From: Bradyrhizobium yuanmingense
GTDB lineage: Bacteria > Pseudomonadota > Alphaproteobacteria > Rhizobiales > Xanthobacteraceae
NCBI RefSeq assembly: GCF_029167105.1
Contig: NZ_JARFML010000013.1
Coordinates: 124,001-188,000, forward strand
DNA length: 64,000 bases
Direction: 5' to 3'
Part shown: in pieces, positions 52,719-61,870 of the stretch
Position numbering within the stretch: the first letter of the stretch is position 1
How the letters are laid out: the number at the start of each line of letters is the position of its first letter
Notes under the pieces: model-generated
The model's database searches: none
What the model saw: the letters and a program-made list of their open reading frames with translations, nothing else
What the model was told of the DNA's origin: nothing
Position numbers and translations under genes: made by a program

Positions 52719-52763
52719 TGGTGGGCGCACCAGGGCTCGAACCTGGGACCCGCTGATTAAAGA
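52719..52763 (-). other. 3' fragment of a tRNA gene (tRNA-Lys-like), probable attachment-site scar
   Basis: On the reverse strand the sequence reads ttaatcagcgggtc, then a full T-arm (CCAGG-TTCGAGC-CCTGG), the acceptor 3' strand TGCGCCC, discriminator A and encoded CCA. The anticodon-stem 3' strand and loop remnant fit tRNA-Lys. The matching 5' half (GGGCGCA... and D-arm) is absent upstream and the anticodon stem does not pair, so this is not a working tRNA. Such 3' halves are typical of integrase attachment sites. Confidence 0.75.
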
Positions 52764-53287
52764 GTTCAAGATACAGACATCGCGTTCTCCCTAATCCATC
52801 CGAGAAAATGAGACGCCTCCACGCTGGATCATTCGCTGCGCATTGGCGCCATTGTGGTGGAACCACAACCCAAAAGGCAGTGTCGATTTGTAACGAACCG
52901 GATTTCGCCCCCCAACGAGGACTAGCCACGACGTGGACTACCGCTGCTTCGACCTCAAGCGGCTTGCGATGCGCTGTGCGATATCCGCCTTGGGCTTTGA
53001 CTAGTTTGATGGACAAGGGTGTGGCTGAGAGAGTGTCAGTCAATCCCCGTTGAAGTACGAGCCGTTCTTCATTTCAGCACAGGGCAACCCACGGACTTGG
53101 CTACCGGTATCAACCGGGCGAACGGGCGGCGCTCCATTTCGAGCATCAAGCCGCGATCCGTAACGCCATCAATTGCTCCTCTGAAGTCCCAAAGGCCTCA
53201 TGAAGGGGTTCGACGCGCGGTGCAAGCTGCCGACAATCGTAGCAATTCGGCATTGGCTTCGTCGGAAGCGCCCCCGAACGGCAAGCA
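52764..53287. other. Gene-poor stretch next to the tRNA fragment
   Basis: About 520 bp without a recognisable gene, integrase or repeat. If the tRNA fragment is an island junction, this would be the island end, with the integrase lost. Confidence 0.4.
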
Positions 53288-54778
53288 ATGCCGCACAAAC
53301 GCGCAAAGATGATTCAGTGCCAATCGGGAGCTGAAACATTGTCCCAGTCAGTACACGTTCGGGCCTTTCGTGACCTTCTGGACAGCGGGGGCGTTGTTGA
53401 GAACCCAGAGCGAATCGCCGCCTACACAACGGATCAACGCCAGCTCTTCACGGGATCGACGTTTGCTGTGCTGAAGCCGGCCACGACGCAGCAAGTCGCT
53501 GACGTCGTACGGCTGGCGGCGCACTACGGGATCGGAATCGTTCCGCAAGGCGGCAACACCAGCTATTGCGGGAGTGCGACGCCCGACGCGTCCGGAACCC
53601 AGATTGTCGTGAGTCTCGAGCGGATGGACAGGATTCGCGAGGTTGATCCCGTCTCCATGAGCATCTCTGTCGATGCCGGCGCCATCCTTAAGAACATACA
53701 GGACGCCGCGGCGGCCGCCGGGCTTCTGCTGCCGCTCAGTCTCGGCGCGGAAGGGAGTTGCCGGATAGGCGGCAACATCGGCACCAACGCCGGCGGGCTG
53801 TCGGTGGTCAGGTACGGGATGACGCGCGATCTGCTGCTCGGAATCGAGACGGTGCTAGCGGACGGCACGGTGGTCTCCGACATGCGCAAGCTGCGGAAGA
53901 ACAACACCGGCTACGACGTCAAACAGTGCTTCGTCGGAAGCGAGGGGACGCTCGGCATCGTCACCGGCGCAGTGTTGCGTCTCGCGCCCTTGCCGACCCG
54001 CCGCGCGACCGCCTGGCTGAAGCTCGCGAGCGGCGCGCCGCTTGCCGAGCTTCTCGCTCTGGTCCGCCGCGAATCCGCGGATCTGCTGACCGCATTCGAA
54101 TTCATGGCGGCCCGATCGATCGCACTTGCGACCGATGCAATGACCGATCCGCCCAGCCTTGGGGCCGGCCCAGCAGGCGCTGTCCTCGTCGAGTTCGCCT
54201 CTTCCTCACGCCATCTCGATCTCGACGAATTGATGGAAGCCGTGCTGGCCGAGGCGATCGAGGCCGGATGGCTCGACGACGCATTGCTGGCCCAGAGCGG
54301 ATCGCAGCGGACCGCGATGTGGCGGCTCCGCGAGACCATCCCCGAGGGCGAGAAGCGCCGGAGCGGATCAGTCAAACACGACATCTCGGTACCGCTTTCC
54401 TCCATTCGGCGCTTCCTGGATCTGGCCGGCGCGCAGGTGCGATCGTATGACGCCAACCTTGAGCTGTCCGTCTACGGCCATGTCGGCGACGGCAATCTGC
54501 ACTACAACGTGCTCGTTCCTCCCAATGTCGACCGGCTGGAGTTCACCAAGCGGATCGAAGGCAGCCTGTCGCTGCAACTCTACGACACGGCCGCGGCGCT
54601 CGGCGGCACGTTCAGCGCGGAGCACGGCGTCGGGCGGTTCAAGAAGCACCTTCTGGAACGGTACGGCGATCCTGGGCGCATCGCGGCAATGCGCCGGATC
54701 AAGACCGCCTTTGATCCGGCTGATATCATGAACTCCGGCGCGGTCGTTCGTCCGCTGGACGAGACGCCCGGCTCATGA
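53288..54778 (+). CDS. FAD-binding oxidoreductase (GlcD/D-2-hydroxyglutarate dehydrogenase type)
   Basis: 496 residues: FAD_binding_4 domain (GIVPQGGNTSYCG at ~87, SCRIGGNIGTNAGGLSVVRY at ~155) and C-terminal domain with ELSVYGHVGDGNLHYNVLVP (~390) and FSAEHGVGRFKKHLLERY (~440). The sequence is closer to the D-2-hydroxyglutarate/FAD-linked oxidase branch than the enzyme at 29198. It oxidises a D-2-hydroxy acid. Start may be 53288 or the ATG at 53309. Convergent with the DAO-family gene. Confidence 0.87.
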   Translation: MPHKRAKMIQCQSGAETLSQSVHVRAFRDLLDSGGVVENPERIAAYTTDQRQLFTGSTFAVLKPATTQQVADVVRLAAHYGIGIVPQGGNTSYCGSATPDASGTQIVVSLERMDRIREVDPVSMSISVDAGAILKNIQDAAAAAGLLLPLSLGAEGSCRIGGNIGTNAGGLSVVRYGMTRDLLLGIETVLADGTVVSDMRKLRKNNTGYDVKQCFVGSEGTLGIVTGAVLRLAPLPTRRATAWLKLASGAPLAELLALVRRESADLLTAFEFMAARSIALATDAMTDPPSLGAGPAGAVLVEFASSSRHLDLDELMEAVLAEAIEAGWLDDALLAQSGSQRTAMWRLRETIPEGEKRRSGSVKHDISVPLSSIRRFLDLAGAQVRSYDANLELSVYGHVGDGNLHYNVLVPPNVDRLEFTKRIEGSLSLQLYDTAAALGGTFSAEHGVGRFKKHLLERYGDPGRIAAMRRIKTAFDPADIMNSGAVVRPLDETPGS

Positions 54779-54945
54779 ACCACCGTCCGGCGAGCTGGCG
54801 ATACTTTCGTCCAGGCCCAAACGCTGCGCCCTCGGCTAAGCTCCTCGATCATCCAAATCGCTTCTAAAGAAAAATCCACCCCCAAGGAGTGGCTCAAGTT
54901 GGGGAGGAAACGCTCCTTCGGAACTGCCGACTTCCGGCTCGATCT

Positions 54946-56274
54946 TCAGATGGCGGAGATGTCCAGCTTCGAGCCGTCGACCAGACGCGACAGCCGGAAC
55001 GGTGTAGGATCGACGCAAGGCGTGTCGTTGACGACAAGGTCTGCGGCCAGATAGCCGAGCCCCGGGCCCAGACCGAAACCATGACCCGAGCAGCCCGCCG
55101 CGAGGACGAGGCCTTTCACCCCATCCACCTGCGACACCACAGGCACCGCGTCCGGCGTGCAATCGACGAAGCCGCCCCAGGCGCTATCGATCTTGATTTC
55201 GCCGAGTTGAGGGAAGGTTTTCCGGACACTCTCCACCACTTGGCTCACCAGCCATTTCAAGGGCGGAGGATCCAGCACGCGATTCCGTTCGAAGATCCGA
55301 TCATCGTTGGTCAGCAGGGCCGACATTGAATCCGGCCCCGACACGAACGAGTGGCCGACGCCGAGCCTGACGTTCTTCAGGCGACGCAAGAATTGCGGCA
55401 TGAATTCCCGGCTATACCTGATAGCCTGAGGCGTAATCTCGAGGTTCGCCTTGCCGCTGATCGCAAGCGTATAGCTGCCGTCCAGTCGACGCGTGATGGT
55501 GCAGTAGGGTGTGGAGACCGCCTCGCCTATGTTAATTGTCGGGGTAGAACGCAGCGCGGTCTGCCGGATGCTCGCTTGGGGGAAACTGATGCCGAGCGGC
55601 CGAAGGAAGCGCGAGGACCAGGCGCCGGCGGCGCACAGCACCGCGCTGGTTCTGATGTAGCCCTTCTCCGTGTGCACGCCAGCAATCTTGCCGTTGGCCA
55701 AGTCGAGCGCCCGCGCGGCGCATCCTTGGTGGATTGTGGCGCCCAGAGTTCTGGCCGCTTCGGCGATAGCCGGCGCAGCGAGCGCGGGTTCGGCCTTGCC
55801 GTCCCGCTCCGAATAGGTCCCGCCCACCCATTTGTCGCGCGCTTCCGGGACGCGCTCGGCCACCTCCGCCCGGCTCAGCACGCGCGTGTCGACGTCGTAC
55901 TCCCTGGCGATCTCGCGCCACTTTTCCCAGCCGGCGAGCACAGCCTCGTCGTGGGTCGCATAGACGAGACCGCAGCGACGAAATCCGAGGTCCCGATTAA
56001 TATCGCGCGTGAGCTCGTCCCACAGCCGCATGGACAGCACGGAGAGCGGCAGTTCGCGCCGGTCGCGGTTCTGCTGGCGGCACCAACCCCAGTTTCGGCT
56101 CGATTGTTCACAGGCGACGTGGCCCTTCTCGAGCAGCGCCACAGAGAGGCCGCGCCTTGCCAGGTAGTAGGCGGCCGTAGAGCCGAGAATGCCGCCGCCG
56201 ACGATGACGACGTCCGCCTCGGCGGGAAGACGCTCATCGCTGTGAATGCGCTCGACGTGGGGCGACATGTCCAC
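54946..56274 (-). CDS. FAD-dependent amino acid/amine oxidase (DAO family)
   Basis: 442 residues with an N-terminal FAD fold VVIVGGGILGSTAAYYLARR (~22), SRNWGWCRQQNRDRRELPL (~58), and a C-terminal GLVLAAGCSGHGFGLGPGLG. This is the glycine/D-amino acid/sarcosine oxidase family; the Arg-rich RDRRELPL region is found in several uncharacterised catabolic members. Substrate is unknown. Start at 56274, or two codons later. Reverse strand, downstream of a racemase gene. Confidence 0.87.
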   Translation of the reverse strand: MDMSPHVERIHSDERLPAEADVVIVGGGILGSTAAYYLARRGLSVALLEKGHVACEQSSRNWGWCRQQNRDRRELPLSVLSMRLWDELTRDINRDLGFRRCGLVYATHDEAVLAGWEKWREIAREYDVDTRVLSRAEVAERVPEARDKWVGGTYSERDGKAEPALAAPAIAEAARTLGATIHQGCAARALDLANGKIAGVHTEKGYIRTSAVLCAAGAWSSRFLRPLGISFPQASIRQTALRSTPTINIGEAVSTPYCTITRRLDGSYTLAISGKANLEITPQAIRYSREFMPQFLRRLKNVRLGVGHSFVSGPDSMSALLTNDDRIFERNRVLDPPPLKWLVSQVVESVRKTFPQLGEIKIDSAWGGFVDCTPDAVPVVSQVDGVKGLVLAAGCSGHGFGLGPGLGYLAADLVVNDTPCVDPTPFRLSRLVDGSKLDISAI

Positions 56275-56680
56275 CGAACCTCGGCTGCCAGGAATGCGGA
56301 AGCAAAGTTCCGATCAACCCTTCATCGCATCGTGCGCGCAACAGAATGTGCTGAAATCATCTAGAACTTCGCAAGATGCTCGGGTTTTTGAGCGCTTGAT
56401 TGATACGAGCTGCTCAAGCGCTATCGAATCCCAGTTCGGCGCAGGGGGCGGCGCGACTGCTCGCCCGTTGGATCGCACTCGACGGCGTTTAGAAACTCCC
56501 GTTTGCGTCGCGATGGTCGGCGACGCGAAATAGCGGCATCGGAACGTCGACGCCAATGTCGTCGCCTTTGATGAGCGCGACGAAGGGGCCTTTGGCATGT
56601 CCCAATCAGTCTTGTTACAGGTGCTGCAATCGAAGGTTTTCGAGGATGGCGAACCATTTGCAGCCTCTCCCACCTGGTCC
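56275..56680. other. Intergenic stretch with an unidentified C-terminal gene scrap
   Basis: 406 bp without an intact gene. A reverse frame from ~56650 to a TAA at 56489 reads GPFVALIKGDDIGVDVPMPL and ends VADHRDANGSF. Its composition looks like real coding sequence, but I cannot name the family and no start region is present. Confidence 0.35.
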
Positions 56681-57361
56681 CTATCGCTGCTCTAAACGCC
56701 GTTTCACGTTTTCAACCCCAAGCACGGGGCTTGTCAGAACTGGAAGACTGTGGGCCGTGCCCCGCACTGCACGAGCCATCGAGGCCTGCGCAAAAACGAC
56801 CACATCAACCTTCTGCGACAGCCCTTCGAGAGCTTGACGGATCTGCGCGTCATGGGCTTCGACGTCCCCATCGGCGAGGAGTTGAAACGCTCCCTCAACA
56901 AGCACATGGTCGATCGCTATCGCCTTGCCCGCCTCGCATGCCTGGCGCTTCAGCAAATCCACTGTCGGCACCAGCGTTGTGGATAAGGTCGCTAGGACGC
57001 CTATGCGGTTTCCAAGCTCTACAGCGGCTTTGGCCATACCTTCATCAATACGGAACAGCGGCACAGGGCAGAGCGCCACAATGGCATCGACTGCCGGTCC
57101 GAGAGTCGAGCATGTGACGACAACCGCATCTGCCCCGGCGTCGGCTGCCGACCATACGTAGGTCGCGAGCCTCCGTTTCGTCAAATCGGAGAGCGACCCG
57201 CACTCAATGGTGTTTCTCAAGAGGCTCTCGTCGAGGATCGCGAACGGCTTCCAATCGGGCAAATGTTTTTTGGCGAGGCCCTCGAACTCGGAAACGACGC
57301 CGGAAACCGTATGGATGAACGCCACCGTTTTGGCGGAACCTCTCGTACTTTGAACTGACAT
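56681..57361 (-). CDS. Aspartate/glutamate racemase-family protein
   Basis: 226 residues with the first active-site cysteine in VVVTCSTLGPAVDAI (~82) and the hydantoin/Asp-Glu racemase fold. The second site, usually a Cys, reads VVFAQASMARAV, so Cys is missing there, as in some uncharacterised members; a true two-base racemase is then doubtful. ATG 57361 gives the best start and overlaps an AT-rich element (ATATATGTCA) like the operator candidates further left. Confidence 0.82.
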   Translation of the reverse strand: MSVQSTRGSAKTVAFIHTVSGVVSEFEGLAKKHLPDWKPFAILDESLLRNTIECGSLSDLTKRRLATYVWSAADAGADAVVVTCSTLGPAVDAIVALCPVPLFRIDEGMAKAAVELGNRIGVLATLSTTLVPTVDLLKRQACEAGKAIAIDHVLVEGAFQLLADGDVEAHDAQIRQALEGLSQKVDVVVFAQASMARAVRGTAHSLPVLTSPVLGVENVKRRLEQR

Positions 57362-57789
57362 ATATAATTTCCATCTAGTCGCTGAGCGCTGAGTTGGCGG
57401 AAATGGATGTTTGGACCAGTTGTTCAACCTGTGCAGCGTGAGAACCCGCTTCTGGCGGAGTTCAGCAGATGCTTAGAAGTTTCTTCTTCCTCGCCTCCGC
57501 AAACGGCGATCTCCAGGTCTTGGACTGCAATACCTGGCCGTGATTTGCCGGAAGGATTGCAGCATAGCTTTGGGGGGACGTCCGGATACGGTCCCCAGGT
57601 CGGAATGCGGTTATAGATCGTGTCGGCGCCTTCGGCGCGGGACAGGATGTTGTTGCGGCGGCAGGCGCGCTCCATTGCGTTGTGAACGACGGCCGGAACG
57701 TTCTTCGGGGGTGAAGACGCATCATCAAATAACCGGCCGATCGCAGCGCAGACCAGTTTTGCGCGGTGCCAAGCAGATGTTGCCAGCAT
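57362..57789. other. Intergenic stretch with unidentified open frames
   Basis: 428 bp between the racemase and aldehyde dehydrogenase genes. A reverse frame (AVVHNAMERACRRNNILSRA, later PTWGPYPDVPPKLCC) has protein-like composition but no start signal and no family that I recognise; it may be a decayed gene. Confidence 0.35.
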
Positions 57790-59253
57790 TCATCGGTAAA
57801 ATCCGAGGACGGCCTTCGTCTCGAGATACTCCTCCATGCCCTCGATGCCGTATTCGCGGCCGTTCCCGGAGCGCTTGTAGCCGCCAAAAGGTGCGTTGGG
57901 GTCCCAGTCGGGATAATTGAGATGCACTTGGCCCGACTGAATCTGATGGGCGACCGCCCGTACCGTCTCCATATCGGTGCCCTGCACGTGCGCGCCGAGG
58001 CCGTAGACAGTGTCATTGGCGATCGCGATCGCCTCGTCCACGGTGTCGTAGGAAATGATCGACAGCACCGGGCCGAATATCTCCTCCTGCGCGATCCTCA
58101 TGTCGGGACGGACGTTCGAGAAGATGGTCGGCCGCGCATAGAAGCCAATCCGAAGATCGCCGGGCCGCCCGGGCCCGCCGATGACGAGCTTGGCGCCTTC
58201 TTCCAGGCCGACACCGATCATGGCCTGGACTCGCTCGAATTGTGGACGGTTCGCAATCGGACCATGAGTCGTTCTTTCCGCAAGGGGATCGCCGACCACC
58301 ATTTCTGAAGCGGCCGCTGCCGCCAAAGTCTCGACTTCTTCCATGTGCGAGCGAGACACGAGCATACGCGCCGGTGCGCTGCAGGATTGGCCGAGATTGC
58401 GGAAGGCGGCGCCGACGCCGAGCGGAACAGCACGGCTGAGATCGGCGTCCGGCAAGATGATATTCGGCGACTTGCCGCCGAGCTCCTGGGCAACGCGCTT
58501 GACGGTGGGCGCCGCCGCTTGCGCAACGAGAACGCCGGCCCGCGTCGAGCCGGTGATCGAGATCATGTCGACCTCTGGATGCGACGCCAGAGCGGCGCCA
58601 ACGATCGGACCTGTCCCATTGACGAGGTTAAAGACGCCGGGCGGACAATCCGCATTGTCCATCAACTCCGCGAATAGCAAAGCGCTCAGCGGCGACAGCT
58701 CACTCGGCTTTAACACTACCGTACAGCCTGCTGCGAGCGCCGGACCGACCTTGGCTGTGATTTGATAGAGAGGCCAATTCCATGGCGTTATAAGGCCGCA
58801 GACGCCGATTGGCTCGCGCATAATCGCGGTGCTGCCGCGCGCGGCGAGGAAAGGATAATTCGCGAGATTTTCGCGGGCGACGCGGATATGTTCGGCGGCC
58901 AACGGCACCTGAGCGCGACGCGCGTAGCTAATCGCAGCTCCCATCTCGCAGGTAAGCGCCTGCGCGAACAGCTCCAGGCGCTCAAGAAGCAAAGCGCGAA
59001 TCCGGTCGAGCAGCGCCGCTCTCTCAGCGGGCCGTGTCGCGGACCAGCCGGCGAAGGCTCGTCTGGCGGCTGCGACGGCGCAGTCCACGTCATCGTCATC
59101 GCCGAGCGCGACGTCAGCAATCGGCTGCTCCGTCGCCGGATTGACCACGGTTGCTGTTGCCGCGACTGATCCGATCGGCTTCCGCCATTCTCCGTCGATG
59201 TAAAATTTTCCGAGGAGGCCAGCTTCCGTCAGGTGTCGAAGAGGCGAGGTCAT
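57790..59253 (-). CDS. Aldehyde dehydrogenase (NAD-dependent)
   Basis: 487 residues, complete ALDH: TPWNWPLYQITAKVGPALAA (~145), AQELGGKSPNI (~245) and NLGQSCSAPARMLV with the catalytic Cys (~280). It is the general aldehyde dehydrogenase branch found in catabolic clusters. ATG 59253 has AAAGGAT upstream; the longer frame overlaps the next gene. Follows the PLP enzyme gene after 22 bp in the same transcript and could oxidise the aldehyde that an aldolase of that type releases. Confidence 0.9.
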   Translation of the reverse strand: MTSPLRHLTEAGLLGKFYIDGEWRKPIGSVAATATVVNPATEQPIADVALGDDDDVDCAVAAARRAFAGWSATRPAERAALLDRIRALLLERLELFAQALTCEMGAAISYARRAQVPLAAEHIRVARENLANYPFLAARGSTAIMREPIGVCGLITPWNWPLYQITAKVGPALAAGCTVVLKPSELSPLSALLFAELMDNADCPPGVFNLVNGTGPIVGAALASHPEVDMISITGSTRAGVLVAQAAAPTVKRVAQELGGKSPNIILPDADLSRAVPLGVGAAFRNLGQSCSAPARMLVSRSHMEEVETLAAAAASEMVVGDPLAERTTHGPIANRPQFERVQAMIGVGLEEGAKLVIGGPGRPGDLRIGFYARPTIFSNVRPDMRIAQEEIFGPVLSIISYDTVDEAIAIANDTVYGLGAHVQGTDMETVRAVAHQIQSGQVHLNYPDWDPNAPFGGYKRSGNGREYGIEGMEEYLETKAVLGFYR

Positions 59254-59275
59254 TGGAAGCGATCCTTTCGGCGGC

Positions 59276-60460
59276 CTACCAGCCGCGCATCCGGGGCCAT
59301 CGCGCTTCGATCGCCTCGCTGCCGGCGGACACGACGTTGTACAACTCGTGTTGCGAGGCCGTCGCACAGGCGTGATTGGGGAGAATCCTGACCTTCGCGC
59401 CGATCGGAAGATCGGGCAAAGCGCCCGACGACCCGGGCCTGATGGCGAGGATGCCGTGCTCCTGGCTCGCTTGCGAAACGATCAGGTCCGGATAGACCTT
59501 GCCGGCCACGTCACAGACCAGACCATATCCCTGGTCGACCCGCTGCGCCGCGGTGCCGCGGTCGCGCGAGAGCGCCATCCAGCCCGCATCGACCAAAATC
59601 CAACCCTTCTCAGACTTGGTGCCGATCACGGTAGCGAGCACCGAGATGGCGATGTCCTCCGTCGTACAGACACCAACACCGTGCATGACCAAGTCGAAGA
59701 ACATGTAGACGCCCGCCCGCATTTCTGTGACGCCGGTCAGGTCTTCGGCGAAATGCGCTGTCGGCGTCGAGCCGACGCTCACAATTGGGCATTGGTGCCC
59801 GGCTGCCCGCAAGGCCTCCGCGGCGGCAACCGCCACCGCTCTCTCATTCTCCGCGGCCGTGACGAGAGCCTCGGGCGTGAAGAGGCTGTAGGATTCGCCG
59901 GCATGGGTAAGAACGCCGGCAAGCTTGACGCCGGCCTCGCCTAGCGCGACCGCGACAGCAATGAGCTTTGGATTGTTCGCGGTCAACCCGCCGCGGTGAC
60001 CATCGCAGTCGATCTCGATGAACGCGGTCGGTGTCACACCAGCGGCACGACCGGCGGCGCCGAGCATTCTTGCCTGCTCCGGCGAATCGAGCAGTACTTT
60101 AAGGTCAACGCCTGCTTTGCGCAGACGCATCGCTCTTTCAGCTGTGTGGGGCGCCAGACCCACCGCATAAGTCATGTCGCGAAAACCGTGCCGCGCGAAG
60201 TAATCGGCTTCGGCCAGGGTAGAGACAGTAATCGGCCCCGATCCGGACGGATAGGCGCGCCGGGCCACATCAATCGATTTCGCGGTTTTCATGTGAGGAC
60301 GCAGCACGACGCCCCGCTCGGCCATGCGGGAGGACAGGCGGGTGAGATTGCGATCGAGCCGATGCTCGTCGAGCAGGAGTGCCGGCGTTGCCAATGTGCC
60401 GATCGTTGCGGCCGCCTCGCCGTTCTGGTGATCCGCCCCGCTCGTCTCCTCGCGTCGCAC
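59276..60460 (-). CDS. D-threonine aldolase/D-serine dehydratase-type PLP enzyme
   Basis: 394 residues, fold type III PLP enzyme. Schiff-base Lys58 in RPHMKTAKS; metal ligands His363 and Cys365 in LPNHACATASQHELYNVV, as in metal-activated D-threonine aldolase and D-serine dehydratase. The substrate should be a D-beta-hydroxy amino acid. GTG 60460 with AGGAGA upstream. It heads the aldehyde dehydrogenase operon after the acetyltransferase. Confidence 0.87.
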   Translation of the reverse strand: MRREETSGADHQNGEAAATIGTLATPALLLDEHRLDRNLTRLSSRMAERGVVLRPHMKTAKSIDVARRAYPSGSGPITVSTLAEADYFARHGFRDMTYAVGLAPHTAERAMRLRKAGVDLKVLLDSPEQARMLGAAGRAAGVTPTAFIEIDCDGHRGGLTANNPKLIAVAVALGEAGVKLAGVLTHAGESYSLFTPEALVTAAENERAVAVAAAEALRAAGHQCPIVSVGSTPTAHFAEDLTGVTEMRAGVYMFFDLVMHGVGVCTTEDIAISVLATVIGTKSEKGWILVDAGWMALSRDRGTAAQRVDQGYGLVCDVAGKVYPDLIVSQASQEHGILAIRPGSSGALPDLPIGAKVRILPNHACATASQHELYNVVSAGSEAIEARWPRMRGW

Positions 60461-60471
60461 GTCGATGTCTC

Positions 60472-61344
60472 CTAGCCGAACGACTGATTGGGAATCGCAA
60501 ACACGCGCGCCGGCCCGCGCGATAGCGCCGGCGTGCCCAGGATCATGGTGGTGGCATCGCCGACCTGCTCCAGGCCGATGCCTTCAAGCCAATCCCCGAG
60601 TTGCGATGTGGCAGAGGTGTCGATGCGGACAAAAACACTGCCGAGCCGCGCGAGCGCAGCCTCGATCAGCGCCTGCGCATCGGTCGCGGTTTCGGCGACG
60701 ACAGGACCGATGACATGCCCGCGGCCGAACAGCCGGGAAATGGCGTAGCCGCGGGCCGTGCCGTCGCGCTGCAGGACATAGCCATCACCGCTTTTGAGCA
60801 GCTTTTCGAGCATGTGTCGTCTCTCCAAGCCCGTAGCGTCGCGATCGAGTCGCATGATCGCCTCGAAATCCGAGGCAGCCATCGGCCTGACGAGCCCCGG
60901 CGGCGGCTCATGGCGTCCTCTGGGAAGTCCCTGATGCTGGTGGATGACCCCGACGGGGACGAAACCGCGCCGCTGGTAAAGCGCCTGGCCTTCGGCGGTC
61001 GAATTCAGCGCAATGCTTCGTGGACGCGCGGACGTCAACAACGCATCCATGAGCCGGGCCCCATAGCCACGGCCCTGAGCAGTCTTCGCGACGATGATCA
61101 TACCAGCGGAAGCACGGGTCTCGCCATACGGCCACCATGCCGCGGTCCCGATCACCGTCCCAGCGCGCTCCAGAACAAAGCCTTGGCCCAGCTGTAGCGC
61201 GACATCCCAATCTTCGAGCCGATAGGGCCAGGACATTTCCTGCGAGAGCTTCAGGGCGCCTTCCAGATGCGACTTGGCGAACGGAACCAGCACCGCGGCT
61301 CGATCGTCGCGATCTCCGGCCTTGTAGGCTGCGGGCTTCATCAT
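60472..61344 (-). CDS. GNAT-family N-acetyltransferase, tandem domains
   Basis: 290 residues made of two GNAT units. The first has the acetyl-CoA loop AKTAQGRGYGARLMDALL (~85) and LYQRRGFVPVGVIHQHQG; the second (~150-285) is less conserved (MAASDFEAIMRLDRDATGLE). Start ATG 61344 or the adjacent ATG. It lies 11 bp before the PLP enzyme gene, so possibly detoxifies or tags an amine or amino acid of that pathway. Confidence 0.83.
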   Translation of the reverse strand: MMKPAAYKAGDRDDRAAVLVPFAKSHLEGALKLSQEMSWPYRLEDWDVALQLGQGFVLERAGTVIGTAAWWPYGETRASAGMIIVAKTAQGRGYGARLMDALLTSARPRSIALNSTAEGQALYQRRGFVPVGVIHQHQGLPRGRHEPPPGLVRPMAASDFEAIMRLDRDATGLERRHMLEKLLKSGDGYVLQRDGTARGYAISRLFGRGHVIGPVVAETATDAQALIEAALARLGSVFVRIDTSATSQLGDWLEGIGLEQVGDATTMILGTPALSRGPARVFAIPNQSFG

Positions 61345-61620
61345 TGGTCGACGTTTCTCTTGCTCGCGGTACTTGTCGCCAGGACCTGATTGACGGTGAG
61401 GGCCACCTGATCCTCGCATCGTCCGCACTGTACGTTGCACCAGACAGCATTACACAATTGGACTGGAGCAAAGTTCGGCATAGAATTTCATTGTTCGTGG
61501 CTCGAGGCGGCCAATCTGCGGTCAGCGGCGGGCGCGCCAAGACGCCGTTCGAAGGCGGGCCGTCAGAGCTGCCGCGGCGCGGAGTTCGAAAGTCGGCGTC
61601 ATACTTACCCCCAATCGTCG
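61345..61620. other. Intergenic stretch without visible gene
   Basis: 276 bp; no gene or clear repeat seen. It should contain the promoter of the acetyltransferase/PLP enzyme/aldehyde dehydrogenase operon. Confidence 0.4.
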
Positions 61621-61840
61621 CTAGGGCGCCATTTCGGCGATCATCATGGGGATTTCTCCACGTAGCATACGCAACATGCGCTCGAAGTGACCCGGATCGT
61701 GTGGCTTTAAGAGCGTAGCTTTGCGGGGCAGATATAAGTCCCAAAGGCGCGACAGCAAAAACCGAAACGCCGCAGCGCGCTGCATCGCCGGAAGTAGCAA
61801 GCGTTCCGAGGGAGTTAGTTTGCTTTTCTCATATCCTGCC
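61621..61840 (-). pseudogene. C-terminal fragment of a homoserine kinase-like phosphotransferase
   Basis: A reverse frame has KLTPSERLLLPAMQRAAAFR, then FLLSRLWDLYLPRKA and LKPHDPGHFERMLRMLRGE. This is the C-terminal helix set of type II homoserine kinases/aminoglycoside phosphotransferase-like proteins. The kinase core is missing. Confidence 0.6.
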
Positions 61841-61870
61841 GTGCTCAAGCCGCGGCTTGGCGCGAGCTGA

